DNA of 64,000 nt from UBA288 sp964461885 (GCA_964461885.1 CAYWVY010000001.1:36568-100567); one strand, 5' to 3'; positions 33,632 through 42,086 are shown, counted from the first letter of the stretch. The notes: a model not told the origin generated them from the sequence alone. Program-made: numbers and translations.

Positions 33632-34146
33632 CCGTTGCCGAGATTCTTGACCAGCCCGCTGTCGCCGCCTACCTGCACCGGCTGATCGGTGACGAAGGGC
33701 TTCAGCTCATCCAGCGGTTCCCCGACGAGGGCGAGTTCAGCGATGAAGAACTCGCCGAAAAGACGAAGATCACGCTGAACTCGGTCCGGCACACGCTCTA
33801 CACGCTCTACGAGCAGCGACTCGCCGAGTACCGACGGATCAAGAACAACGAGACCGGCTGGCTTACGTACCTCTGGCGCCTCCGGCTCGACAGTATCCCC
33901 GGGGCCCTTGCCGAGGAGATGGAGGCGGTCCTCGAGAAGCTCAGGGTCCGGGAGCGATTCGAAGAGGAGAACGATTTCTACCGCTGCGGACAGTGCGGCC
34001 TGCTCGTGACTTTCAACCAGGCCATGGACTTCGACTTCTGCTGCCCCGAGTGCGGCGCGCAGATGTCCCACTTCGACAACGATATCCTGCTCCTCGCTCT
34101 CCGCCGCAGGCGAGAGGCTATCGCATCCTCGCTCGGGCATGAGTGA
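33625..34146 (+). CDS. tfe: transcription factor E (TFEalpha)
   Basis: TFE helps TBP, TFB and RNA polymerase open promoters. The 173-residue protein has the winged helix (FSDEELAEKTKITLNSVRHT), a coiled linker (residues about 85-115) and a C-terminal zinc ribbon with FYRCGQCGLLVTFNQAMDFD and CPECG. The start overlaps the preceding stop by seven bases, and its end overlaps the HD gene by eight. Expression is thus tied to tRNA methylation and the ATP-grasp protein. Confidence 0.95.
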   Translation: MVAVAEILDQPAVAAYLHRLIGDEGLQLIQRFPDEGEFSDEELAEKTKITLNSVRHTLYTLYEQRLAEYRRIKNNETGWLTYLWRLRLDSIPGALAEEMEAVLEKLRVRERFEEENDFYRCGQCGLLVTFNQAMDFDFCCPECGAQMSHFDNDILLLALRRRREAIASSLGHE

Positions 34147-34624
34147 GTGCGAATCCCTGCTCAGGTCGGTCGGCTGCGATGCACGGGTGATCCGGCACTC
34201 CCGCGCAGTCGCGGCTCTGGCTCTCGAGCTGGCTGGCGACGACCCCCTTTTCGACCGCTCCCTTGTCGAGGTCGGCGGCATGCTCCACGACATCGGCCGG
34301 TCGGTCACCCATGGGATCGGCCATGCTCAGGTCGGCGCGGACCTCCTCCGTGAGCGGGGATGGCCCGAGAACATCTGCCGTATCGTCGAGCGGCATACCG
34401 GGGCGGGGTTGACCCCCGATGAATGCACGCTCCTCGGCCTCCTACCACGAGATTGCGTTCCGAGGACGCCCGAGGAGCGGCTGGTCGCGTACGCAGACAA
34501 GCGGCTCAGAGGGGATCGGGTCGTCTCCATGGAGTGGGAACTCGCCCGCTCGTTCGCCCTGCCTCACCGCTCGCGCCGGCGGATGTACCGCCTCTGGCGC
34601 GAGATGGAAACTGTTACAGGATAA
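34139..34624 (+). CDS. HD-domain protein (TIGR00295-like)
   Basis: The 161-residue protein is a predicted metal-dependent phosphohydrolase with the HD motif: VIRHSRAVAALALELAGDD gives the first His, GGMLHDIGRSVTHGIGHAQV the HD pair and further histidines, and LVAYADKRL the final Asp. The small archaeal HD family is often linked to tfe and to tRNA genes but has no proven substrate. It is the last gene of the operon and overlaps the convergent ACT-protein gene by 11 bases. Confidence 0.88.
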   Translation: MSECESLLRSVGCDARVIRHSRAVAALALELAGDDPLFDRSLVEVGGMLHDIGRSVTHGIGHAQVGADLLRERGWPENICRIVERHTGAGLTPDECTLLGLLPRDCVPRTPEERLVAYADKRLRGDRVVSMEWELARSFALPHRSRRRMYRLWREMETVTG

Positions 34625-35114
34625 TACGCCGCACCTGCGGCAGCGACCTGAGCTCGTCGATCACGCCGTGTGGCAGGGTTCCGTCCACGATCACGACCAG
34701 CTTCGGCTCCTCGGCGAGGTAGGGATCAGTCACGAAGATCTGGCGGATAGTCAGATCATGCCCGTCCAATACGCGGACGGCCGAGGCGACGATACCGCTG
34801 TCACGGGCATCGTTCGGGGTTATCGTGAGGACCGAGAGGCCGAGGTGCTCGGCCACGATCGAGAGGTCGGGGGTCGCCCGCATTCTTCCGAAGATCGGCG
34901 CGAGCCGGGCGTCGTCGAGGATATGCTTCGCGGTCGCGTCCACGACACGGCGATCCACGCCAACTGCCGCCGCCACCTGGGTCGCAGGGATCGCGATCCG
35001 GTTGCAGACCACTCGCCCGTCGGCGTTGACTCCAAGCCCGTTCTCGAGCAGAAAACGGACGACCCGGCCCTGGGACGGCGAGTCGGCGAACGCCTGCATG
35101 ATCTCGGACCACAT
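34614..35114 (-). CDS. HTH- and ACT-domain protein (COG1707-like)
   Basis: The 166-residue protein has an N-terminal helix-turn-helix-like region (IPATQVAAAVGVDRRVVDAT) and a C-terminal ACT domain (LSVLTITPNDARDSGIVASA, then PKLVVIVDGTLP and EVRR-like PQVRRIIL). It probably senses a small ligand, perhaps an amino acid, and binds DNA or a partner. A TATA-like box on the minus strand (complement of GGATAATACTA at 35142-35152) puts the transcript start near 35120, which selects the ATG at 35114 over the one at 35132. It is divergent from tRNA-Leu. Confidence 0.82.
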   Translation of the reverse strand: MWSEIMQAFADSPSQGRVVRFLLENGLGVNADGRVVCNRIAIPATQVAAAVGVDRRVVDATAKHILDDARLAPIFGRMRATPDLSIVAEHLGLSVLTITPNDARDSGIVASAVRVLDGHDLTIRQIFVTDPYLAEEPKLVVIVDGTLPHGVIDELRSLPQVRRIIL

Positions 35115-35183
35115 CTGCGCATTTCCGTGCACCGGAGACCGGGATAATACTACCGTGTCTCCTGGCGCGGAAGTCCTGCGGAA

Positions 35184-35192
35184 GGTATATAC
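35184..35192 (+). promoter_or_regulatory. TATA box of tRNA-Leu
   Basis: GGTATATAC lies 32-40 bases before the tRNA 5' end, matching the archaeal TATA spacing for a tRNA with a short 5' leader. Confidence 0.6.
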
Positions 35193-35223
35193 CGCTTCGC
35201 GCTGACCTGATATGGCACACGGC

Positions 35224-35308
35224 GCGAGGGTTGCCGAGCTAGGTCAAAGGCGCAAGGTTGAGGGCCTTGTCACGCAGGTGTTCGGGCGTTCGAATCGCCT
35301 CCCTCGCA
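35224..35308 (+). tRNA. tRNA-Leu (GAG)
   Basis: A complete type II tRNA folds from this stretch: acceptor stem GCGAGGG/CCCTCGC, D arm GCC...GGC, anticodon stem CAAGG/CCTTG with loop TTGAGGG (anticodon GAG), a long variable arm TCACGCAGGTGTTC and a T arm around TTCGAAT. The discriminator is A, as required for leucine. The anticodon reads CUC and CUU. There is no intron, and CCA is not encoded. A T-rich stretch (CTTTTC) follows. Confidence 0.93.
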
Positions 35309-35921
35309 CTTTTCATCCACTTCTGTCATTGTTGTTTCGGCAGTACGCCGTCCATATGTCGCCTGTCTCGCCGATGGCCGTACACGCTCCTCACGTGTCG
35401 CCTGCTCGCCGCAATTCTGGAAGAGGGGGAGTCCGTGACAGGCGGTAACCGGGGCGGCGCGCGAGGCATTGATCGGGATATCACCGTAAAAGGCCGGGGA
35501 TCCCCGTCAAGCCCGAGTACGAGGACCGTCGCCGGATCGTACTCGAGCTCGATCGACTGCTCCGCCGGTTGACGGGGAGGTCCATGCGCAGGCAGGCAGG
35601 TGGCGCGGTCCCGGTAAGGAGACCGCTCTTTTCATTCCCTTTTTTTCGAGGTTCAAACAGGTTCGTCTTCCCGCCGGTGATCGGCGCGTGATAGTGGCTG
35701 CCGTCCACGCCGAACTCGTCTCTGTCGCACCTCTCGCCGGAAGCGGGTGTACGGGATCAGGATATGGCAATAATTGCTCTCCTGTGGGATGGCAAACCAG
35801 ATTGGTGGCCTCTGTACGTCTCTGGGCTTTGTATCTTCACCAAGATGTCTGGGACGTCATCACGAGACAAAGAGGAATGCATATATGTCGCGGAAATGAA
35901 ACAAATTTAGTTGCGTTATAA
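35309..35921. other. intergenic region, no confident gene
   Basis: About 610 bases between tRNA-Leu and the cbiM operator hold a T-run at about 35640-35646 and no open frame of convincing quality. A short stretch at about 35501-35580 reads as RPGIPVKPEYEDRRRIVLEL in one frame and may be a relic of a coding gene; the other strand is equally open, so I do not call it. From about 35760 the DNA becomes A/T-richer towards the cbiM promoter, with ATATATG at 35881-35887. Confidence 0.45.
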
Positions 35922-35952
35922 CAATTTGTTTTGTTTTAAACACAACAAATTG
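35922..35952. promoter_or_regulatory. perfect palindrome, candidate metal-responsive operator of cbiMNQO
   Basis: CAATTTGTT (35922-35930) and AACAAATTG (35944-35952) are exact inverted repeats separated by 13 bases, and a third half-site ACAAATT lies at 35911-35917. A TATA-like CGTTATAAC (35914-35922) places the transcript start near 35942, inside the palindrome, where a bound repressor would block it. The cbiM start is 19 bases beyond. A nickel or cobalt regulator of the NikR kind is likely, though I cannot name it. Confidence 0.55.
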
Positions 35953-35970
35953 CTCGCAGGATTTGGCATT

Positions 35971-36543
35971 ATGCATATAATGGAAGGTTTTCTCCCCGCG
36001 TCGTGGTGTATCGTGTGGTGGCTGATCGCTTTACCGTGCCTTGGTCTCGGCCTCATTCAGTTAAAGAAGGTTCTGGCCGTCGATCGCGAAGCCCTCGCCC
36101 TCCTCGGCGTCACCGGAGCGTTCATCTTCATTCTCTCGTCCCTTAAACTCCCCTCAGTCACGGGCAGCTGCTCCCATCCAACCGGGACGGGACTCTCCGC
36201 GATCTGTTTCGGGCCCTGGATCACCGCTATCGTGGCGGCGATCGTGCTCCTGTTCCAGAGTCTCTTCCTCGCTCATGGCGGCCTGTCGGTGCTCGGGGCC
36301 AACATCGTATCGATGGGTGTCGTGGGACCGCTCGTGGGCTATGGCATTTACCGGGCCCTCAGGAACACGCAGGTCAACATGTTCTTGACCGTGTTCCTCG
36401 CCTCTGCCTTCGCGGACCTTTTCACCTACATAACGACCTCCCTGGAACTCGCACTGGCGTATCCGGCCGCGATCGGGGGATTCGCCAGTTCCTTCGTGGT
36501 CTTCATGGGGATCTTCGCGGTCACGCAGATCCCGCTCGCGATC
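35971..36543 (+). CDS. cbiM: cobalt/nickel ECF transporter substrate-binding protein CbiM (3' end in gap)
   Basis: CbiM/NikM binds Co2+ or Ni2+ and gives the ECF transporter its specificity. The protein starts MHIMEGFLP, in which Met1 and His2 take part in metal binding. Polytopic segments follow, with SVTGSCSHPTGTGL holding the conserved histidine, and GVVGPLVGYGIYRAL. The 191 residues before the N-run lack only the last helix, about 35-40 residues by family length. The choice of ATG 35971 over an earlier frame is fixed by this metal-binding N-terminus. The gene lies directly downstream of the palindrome. Confidence 0.92.
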
Positions 36544-36643
36544 NNNNNNNNNNNNNNNNNNNNNNNNNNNNNNNNNNNNNNNNNNNNNNNNNNNNNNNNN
36601 NNNNNNNNNNNNNNNNNNNNNNNNNNNNNNNNNNNNNNNNNNN
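36544..36643. other. assembly gap of 100 N
   Basis: Exactly 100 N separate the coding parts of cbiM and cbiN. The missing pieces of the two proteins add up to roughly 60 residues, so the real gap is probably nearer 180-200 bases; 100 looks like a placeholder length. Confidence 0.9.
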
Positions 36644-36877
36644 TCGGACAGCGTTGCTTCAGGCCAGATATCCGAGATCTCCGGCATACCCGAAGATGAT
36701 TTTCAGCCTCTGATCCCACAGTGGACCCCCCCCAGCGGCGAGATCGAATCGTGCCTGTTCGCGCTTCAGGCCGCGATCGGCGGGATTGTACTCGGGTACG
36801 TGTTCGGCTCGTGGCGTGCCCAGAAACGGCACAGGGCCTTCCCTGCGTCTGAAAGCAACCCCGACACGAATGTTTGA
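36644..36877 (+). CDS. cbiN: cobalt/nickel ECF transporter component CbiN (5' end in gap)
   Basis: The 77 residues read after the gap are the C-terminal part of CbiN: ISEISGIPEDDFQPLIPQW, PPSGEIESCLFALQAAIGG and the second membrane helix IVLGYVFGSW. CbiN supports metal loading by CbiM. The stop overlaps the cbiQ start by eight bases (ATGTTTGA). The start and first membrane helix are lost in the N-run. The frame is open up to the gap and has no other plausible start. Confidence 0.88.
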   Translation, partial: SDSVASGQISEISGIPEDDFQPLIPQWTPPSGEIESCLFALQAAIGGIVLGYVFGSWRAQKRHRAFPASESNPDTNV

Positions 36878-37661
36878 GGAATTCCTGGAGGATATTGCAC
36901 AGAAAAACAGGCTGAGAGGAGTGAACACCTACCTGAAACTGGCAGCAGGACTGGGAGCGCTCCTGCTCTCTCTCCTCTCAACCGGGTACTTCTCACCCCT
37001 CTTCATCGCGGTGGTGCTCAGCGGCGCGGTCCTTCTCATCGCACGGATCGACCCGTACACCTATGCAGAGCTCTTCGTGGCTCCTGTTTCGTTCGCGGTG
37101 CTGAGCGTAGTCACTATCATCCTGATCTCGGGTGGAGACAGCGCCTTCTGGAGCTGGCAACCCCTGCCGTGGCTATCGCTCTCGATCACCGCCGAGAGTG
37201 TCAATCACGGCATCCACGTCTTCTGCCGAACCCTCGGGGGCATGTCCGCGCTGCTCTTCATTGCCCTTACCACGCCCATGACCGACCTCTTCGAGGTCAT
37301 GCACCGGTGTCGCGTGCCGGCGGTCCTGGTCGAGCTCAGCATGATTGTCTACCGGACCATCTTCATCCTGCTCGACCAGCTTGTCCGGGTGTATCACGCT
37401 CAGGTGATGCGCCTGGGGTACTCGACCCGGCGGGAGTCGATCCGTTCGCTCGCCACTCTCTGCGGTGCCGTCTTCATCACCAGCTGGAACGCGGGGGAGG
37501 ACCTGGTCCGGGCGCGGGACCTCCGCTGTTATAACGGGAAACTCGTCGTCCTCGGCACGGTCAGGCCTGTCGAACTCCGGCCCGCGCTCGCGGTGACAGG
37601 ATTTCTCGTCGTGTCGTCGGTGATCACCGCCCTGACCGGGGACATAACGGTCATGTTGTGA
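36870..37661 (+). CDS. cbiQ: cobalt/nickel ECF transporter T component CbiQ
   Basis: CbiQ is the transmembrane coupling subunit. The 263-residue protein has about five helices (LGALLLSLLSTGYF, FIAVVLSGAVLLIARI, VAPVSFAVLSVVTIILI and others) and the two coupling motifs that touch the ATPase: AQVMRLGYSTR and RARDLRCYNG, each with the Ala-Arg-type core. The start overlaps the cbiN stop, and its own stop overlaps a possible GTG start of cbiO. The set M-N-Q-O is standard for cobalt; nickel types often lack N. Confidence 0.92.
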   Translation: MFEEFLEDIAQKNRLRGVNTYLKLAAGLGALLLSLLSTGYFSPLFIAVVLSGAVLLIARIDPYTYAELFVAPVSFAVLSVVTIILISGGDSAFWSWQPLPWLSLSITAESVNHGIHVFCRTLGGMSALLFIALTTPMTDLFEVMHRCRVPAVLVELSMIVYRTIFILLDQLVRVYHAQVMRLGYSTRRESIRSLATLCGAVFITSWNAGEDLVRARDLRCYNGKLVVLGTVRPVELRPALAVTGFLVVSSVITALTGDITVML

Positions 37662-37666
37662 TTGTG

Positions 37667-38833
37667 ATGAGCAGCATTATACTCGAAGCGCGGGATATCA
37701 GGTACCGCTATCCACGTGGAGACGAGGTGGTCCGTGGCATCAATTTCCATGTACGTCGGGGAGAGAAGATCGCGATCGTCGGTCCCAACGGCGCGGGCAA
37801 ATCGACCCTCCTGATGATGTTCAACGGCATGCTCCGCCCGGATTCCGGGACAATGCTGTATGACAACCACCCGATCGCCTACGACGCAAAATCCCTCCGG
37901 ATGCTCCGAAAGAGCGTCGGCTTCGTCCTTCAGAACCCGGACCAGCAGATCGTGGCCCCGACCGTCTACCAGGACGTGGGATTCGGTCCGACGAACCTGG
38001 GCCTTTCTGAGAACGAGGTGAAGCGCGTGGTCGGGGAGGCGCTCCGGGCCGTTGGTCTGGTGGGGTTCGAGCACCGTCCGACCCACCAGCTCTCCGGTGG
38101 AGAGAAGAAGAAGGTGGCTATCGCCGGCGTGCTCGCGATGGAGCCCGAGGTGCTCGTCTTCGATGAGCCGACCAGCAGCCTCGACCCACGGGGATCGGAG
38201 GAGATCATGGAACTCCTCGATGAGCTGAACGACCGGGGGAAGACGATTGTCGTTTCGACGCACGATATCGAGCTCGCCTATCCGTGGGCGCACCGGGCGA
38301 TCCTGCTGGTGGACGGCCAGATTCTCCAGGAAGGTATCCCCGAGGTCGCGTTCGGGGACCGCGACCTGGTGCGCAGGGCCCACCTCTCGACCCCCATCCT
38401 CCTCGACATCTACCACGAACTGGAGGAGCGGGGTTTTTCGTTGCCGTCGAGAAGGCCGCTCTCCGTACTTGACATACTGCAGGTGATCGATCACGCGTTC
38501 GAACATAACTGCTGCCATCTATCCCCTGGCACCATCACGGTCTACGATGTGGATGCCCCTGAGAACGGGGAGCTCGCCGGGTGGTTTGCTTCACAACCGG
38601 AGACCTCGATAGGCGCGATGGGCACCCGCGCCAAACAGCGGGCGTCGGACGAAGGGATTCTCCTCCACTACACTTATGGGGTTGTCGATAAGTGCATCCT
38701 GAGGGCGCTCCTCGGTGAAAATACCACGATTCTGACAACCGGCGGGATGGTCCGGCGCGTCTTCGAGCGCGTCGAGGAATACTCGCGGCAGAGTGGGGTC
38801 GATATCCCCGTCACCACGATGCGGCGTTCATGA
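37667..38833 (+). CDS. cbiO: cobalt/nickel ECF transporter ATPase CbiO with extra C-terminal domain
   Basis: The first 275 residues are a CbiO/EcfA ATPase: Walker A GPNGAGKST (39-47), Q-loop FVLQNPDQQ, signature LSGGEKKK (142-149), Walker B VLVFDEPTS and switch STHD. A further 110 residues follow that ordinary CbiO does not have, with NCCHLSPGT, TSIGAMGTRAKQRASDEG, YGVVDKCILRALLGENT and a helical end FERVEEYSRQSGVDIP. The cysteine/histidine pair of NCCH (281-284) could bind metal. I start at the ATG (MSSIILEARD); a GTG at 37658 would overlap cbiQ. Similar tails may exist in other methanogens, which I cannot check. Confidence 0.9.
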   Translation: MSSIILEARDIRYRYPRGDEVVRGINFHVRRGEKIAIVGPNGAGKSTLLMMFNGMLRPDSGTMLYDNHPIAYDAKSLRMLRKSVGFVLQNPDQQIVAPTVYQDVGFGPTNLGLSENEVKRVVGEALRAVGLVGFEHRPTHQLSGGEKKKVAIAGVLAMEPEVLVFDEPTSSLDPRGSEEIMELLDELNDRGKTIVVSTHDIELAYPWAHRAILLVDGQILQEGIPEVAFGDRDLVRRAHLSTPILLDIYHELEERGFSLPSRRPLSVLDILQVIDHAFEHNCCHLSPGTITVYDVDAPENGELAGWFASQPETSIGAMGTRAKQRASDEGILLHYTYGVVDKCILRALLGENTTILTTGGMVRRVFERVEEYSRQSGVDIPVTTMRRS

Positions 38834-39072
38834 AACCTGCACGTTCCGTATTCGCAGCGGGCCGGGCAACACGAGGAGTGCCATTCGCTTGTCGGAAAAA
38901 CAGTGTCGGATCTCCTTTCCAAATTTTTGGAAGCCGTATCTTCATCGAATTCCTCCTGAATCCGACCAGGGAAGTTGGTGAGCGGCTGTTCGGACCCGTT
39001 TCTTATTCCGGATTGGATCCATGCCGATTCGCAGATCTGAACTAACGATACTGGAGCCGACCTGAGGCGTAA
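38834..39072. other. non-coding stretch after cbiO
   Basis: No protein-like frame or RNA element is recognisable in these 240 bases. The stretch AAATTTTTGG at about 38929-38938 has the only notable T-run after cbiO and may terminate it. Confidence 0.4.
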
Positions 39073-39205
39073 GATCCGTGGTTCAACCCGGTTTTCGAGC
39101 CGCCGAACGGTGAGATCGCGGCGCTCGTCGTCTCTCTTCAGGTCGCCATCTGAGCCCTCGTCCCAGGGCCTGCTTCGGCTACTGGTACAGGCAAAGGCCC
39201 GTCGG
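39073..39205 (+). pseudogene. cbiN: decayed second cbiN fragment
   Basis: From 39073 the frame reads DPWFNPVFEPPNGEIAALVV, then SLQVAI and a stop. After a frame change GPACFGYWYRQRP follows. This matches the CbiN pattern WxxPxxEPPSGEIESLLFALQAAIG plus GYYLGY. It is clearly different from the intact cbiN at 36644 (PQWTPPSGEIESCLFALQAAI), so it is a relic of a separate transporter locus, not a copy of its neighbour. No cbiM, cbiQ or cbiO relics were found around it. Confidence 0.6.
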
Positions 39206-39652
39206 CACGCCGATGGCTTTGACCGCCGTATCCATCTCCTCCCCCCGCCAACCGAGGTTGAGCCGAAAAGGTGCGGAGTGTCATGCCGCTCGAACTCACT
39301 GCTTCATCCAAGCGATTCTCACCTGCGTTAGTTTTATTCTCGGGCAATCCTGCGGACGGTCTCATGGAGGTGTCCTCTCCGTGGATGAGGCGCGTGTCCT
39401 GCCCGGGGTTCCCGCCAGGGGCCGGGACCGGATTGAGATGCGGGCACCGGGATCAGGACGACATGCCTGTTGAGATGAATGAAAGTTGCTGAGAAGAGCG
39501 ATAGCGGAAACATGAGGAAACCCGGGCCGGAGCGACCACCGGAAAGGGGGAAGCTGCGGTTCCCGGCTCTCTATTCGGGGACGGTGTCGGCGGACCGCGG
39601 AGAGGCCCTTCCGCCCGCTCGCGCGCCGAAGGTCGGTTTCCGCTTTTGCTCC
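39206..39652. other. non-coding stretch with no recognisable gene
   Basis: About 450 bases precede the antiporter stop. Short open frames occur on both strands, but none has protein-like composition or a visible family motif. The stretch RVLPGVPARGRDRIEMRAPG (about 39395-39454) is the most protein-like, and may be another relic. Confidence 0.4.
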
Positions 39653-40861
39653 CTATCCCTGCCTGCACACAGGGTCCAGTCTCTCGGGCAAAGGCTTCAG
39701 GAGCCAGTTCTGGAAGACGACCGGCGTGATCACGGTCGTAATCAGACTCATCATGATGACCGCGACGAAGATCTCCTGGCCGATTACCCCGGCGTTCAGC
39801 CCGATCAGGGCCACGATCATCGCGACCTCGCCCCGCGGAGCCATTCCGAAACCGATGACGGCTGCATCGCGCCATGAATACCCGAATAACCGGGCAGGGA
39901 GGCCGCACCCGATCACCTTCGTTGCCATTGCAACCACGGTGAGCGCACCGACCAGCAGCGCGACGCCCGGTGTGAGCGCGTGCAGGTCGACGATGATCCC
40001 GAGCGACACGAAGAAGATCGCGGCGAAGATGACCTGGAGATATTCGGCCCCTTCCCGCAGGTCCTTGCTGTGGCAGAGAGTGATCTCGCGGCACGAAACC
40101 CCCGCGATGAACGCGCCCACGATCGCCGACAGGCCGATCAGTTCGGCGACCATCGCGTAGAGGAAGGCGACCGCGAGCGCGGTCATGAAGACGAATTCAG
40201 GGTACTGCCTTGCCAGCGGCCGGCAGTCCAGCCACGCGAGCAGGGGGGAGACGATCTTGATCCCGGCCAGGAGACCCAATCCGATGAAGACGACAGCGGC
40301 CGCGAGGCTCGCACCGAGGGCGGAGATCGAGATAGATCCCCGGATCATATCCGTCGTGACGCCGAGCACGAGGAGCGCGAGGACGTCGTCGATCACTGCC
40401 GCGCCGATGATCGCCTTCGCAACCGGCGTCTCGAGCCGACCAAGTTCGCGAAGCACGTTCGCGGTGATCGCGATGCTCGTTGCGGTCAGGGCCGTGCCCA
40501 CGAAGAGCGCAGAGGCGGTCGAGTACCCGAGAAGAGAGGTCGTCAAGTACCCACCGATCCAGGGCACGACCACACCGATGGTTGCGATCACGCCATATCG
40601 AGCGTTCAGAATATCACGTATGCAGAACTCGAACCCGATCGTGAAGAGGAGGAAGATCGCGCCAAGATGCGCGAGCGACTGGACGAAGTCCGTATAGGTG
40701 ATCAGTCCGAGCACGGAAGGCCCGACCAGGATCCCGACCAGGATCTCGCCGACGACCGCCGACTGGTTGATCCTGGAGGCCACGAGATATCCTGCGAGCG
40801 CCACGAAGAGGAGCAGGCTCATCTGGAACTCGATCGAACTCATGATCGCCTCAGTCGCCAT
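39653..40861 (-). CDS. cation/proton antiporter, CPA2 (NapA/KefB) family
   Basis: The 402-residue membrane protein has twelve or so helices and the CPA2 pattern: INQSAVVGEILVGILVGPSV, LFLLFTIGFEF, the unwound helix region TALTATSIAITANVLRELG, and AAVIDDVLALLVLG with the paired acidic residues DD that carry protons and cations. GLSAIVGAFIAGVSCRE and FGMAPRGEVAMIVAL follow. No TrkA nucleotide domain is attached. I start at ATG 40861 (MATEAIMSSIEF), behind a GGGGCAGGGA stretch; ATG 40843 is an alternative. Na+ or K+ as substrate is undecided. Confidence 0.9.
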   Translation of the reverse strand: MATEAIMSSIEFQMSLLLFVALAGYLVASRINQSAVVGEILVGILVGPSVLGLITYTDFVQSLAHLGAIFLLFTIGFEFCIRDILNARYGVIATIGVVVPWIGGYLTTSLLGYSTASALFVGTALTATSIAITANVLRELGRLETPVAKAIIGAAVIDDVLALLVLGVTTDMIRGSISISALGASLAAAVVFIGLGLLAGIKIVSPLLAWLDCRPLARQYPEFVFMTALAVAFLYAMVAELIGLSAIVGAFIAGVSCREITLCHSKDLREGAEYLQVIFAAIFFVSLGIIVDLHALTPGVALLVGALTVVAMATKVIGCGLPARLFGYSWRDAAVIGFGMAPRGEVAMIVALIGLNAGVIGQEIFVAVIMMSLITTVITPVVFQNWLLKPLPERLDPVCRQG

Positions 40862-41143
40862 GTATCCCTGCCCCGGTTCGGCGGGCGGGCCCGACCCATA
40901 CTTCCGGGAACCGGACGCCTGCCGTACACATGCCATCGAATTGAGTGTTTGATGGATTAATCCGTTTCCCACCACCGCTCCTTTCTCAGGTCCTCATCGC
41001 CGGCAAGATCGATCTGGCGAACTTCACTCCGCCCGGAAACCACGCAGCGGTCCTTGCTGGACGGTTACGGGCCATCGAACCGATACGAACCCCACCACCC
41101 CGGCAGGGGAACGGTTATTGGCCGATCCGAGCCCACGCATGGT

Positions 41144-41905
41144 ATGGCTATCACGGTATACCCCGTCACCGGCCTCCCTCTGATCGAGCCCGGCGACGAT
41201 CTGTCTGCGCTGATCGCGGAGCGATTCGAGATCGTCGATGGCGACGTGCTCTGTCTCGCTTCCTCGGTCTACTCGAAGGCGCATGGACACCTCCGCGATC
41301 TCAGGGAGATCGTCCCCTCGGCTCGCGCGGTCTCAATCGCCGGGCGGACTGGTGAGGATCCGCGGTTCATTCAGGTGGTGCTCGACCAGTCCGAGGAACT
41401 CCTGCTCGAGTACCCCTTCGTCCTCTCAGTCCTGTCCCACGGCCACATCGGCGTCCGTGCCGGTGTCGATCAGAGCAACGTGGCGGGTGAACGAGTGATA
41501 TTGCTCCCGCCCGACCCGATGGGGGCGGCCGAGGAGCTCCGGGCGGCTATCGAGGCGAAGACAGGGCGACGGATCGGGGTGATCGTGACCGATACCTGCG
41601 GCCGGGCATTCCGCCGCGGCCAGACCGGGCACGCGATCGGCTGGGCGGGCCTCACGGCGATCCGTGACTTCCGCGGCGATTCGGACCTCTTCGGCCACGA
41701 ACTCAAGATCACGGAGGAGGCGGTCGTGGACGAGTGCGCCGGGTTTGCGAACCTGGTCATGGGCGAAAGTAACGCCGGCGTGCCGGCTGTGGTGATCCGG
41801 GGGCTGCCGCCGTGGCGGGGGCACGACGACCTCTACTGGCACGAGGGCGAGGACCTTATCCGGGCTGCCCTCTGCGCACACAGTCCCGTCGAACCCCTGC
41901 GCTGA
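41144..41905 (+). CDS. cofE: coenzyme F420-0:L-glutamate ligase
   Basis: CofE adds gamma-linked glutamates to coenzyme F420-0 using GTP. The 253-residue sequence follows the family: ITVYPVTGLPLIEPGDDLSA, the metal/GTP-binding DGDVLCLASSVYSKAHG, GVIVTDTCGRAFRRGQTGHA, and GWAGLTAIRDFRGDSDLFGH. NLVMGESNAGVPAVVIRG completes it. The ATG at 41144 gives the expected N-terminus; the earlier frame has no homologous sequence. It stands alone between an antiporter and the alba-asd pair. F420 is the hydride carrier of the methanogenic pathway. Confidence 0.94.
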   Translation: MAITVYPVTGLPLIEPGDDLSALIAERFEIVDGDVLCLASSVYSKAHGHLRDLREIVPSARAVSIAGRTGEDPRFIQVVLDQSEELLLEYPFVLSVLSHGHIGVRAGVDQSNVAGERVILLPPDPMGAAEELRAAIEAKTGRRIGVIVTDTCGRAFRRGQTGHAIGWAGLTAIRDFRGDSDLFGHELKITEEAVVDECAGFANLVMGESNAGVPAVVIRGLPPWRGHDDLYWHEGEDLIRAALCAHSPVEPLR

Positions 41906-42086
41906 AGGATCCCGTACTGTCGGTCTGAGATCCTGGGATCACCGGGCCTCACCTCCAGCTGAGGGGAATCGTGAGCGAGACCACCCGGTCGCCGGATGAA
42001 TGCGGCTTCGCCGGCTCAACAGACCGCATCATCCCTCCTACGAGCCGGATAAGGCGGCTGAACTCCTCGACCTTCCGGCCAGCAGG
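41906..42086. other. intergenic after cofE
   Basis: No gene is supported here. The plus-strand frame through 42000-42221 reads partly like protein, but it is the complement of the better supported minus-strand small gene and has no upstream start signal. Confidence 0.4.

Noticed and set aside
35480..35690. Possible gene fragment RPGIPVKPEYEDRRRIVLEL
   Set aside because: Only about 25 protein-like codons, open on the opposite strand as well, and no start or family match.
35953..35970. Cobalamin riboswitch before cbiM
   Set aside because: The predicted leader is under 30 bases and no B12-box is seen; regulation by a protein at the palindrome is more likely.
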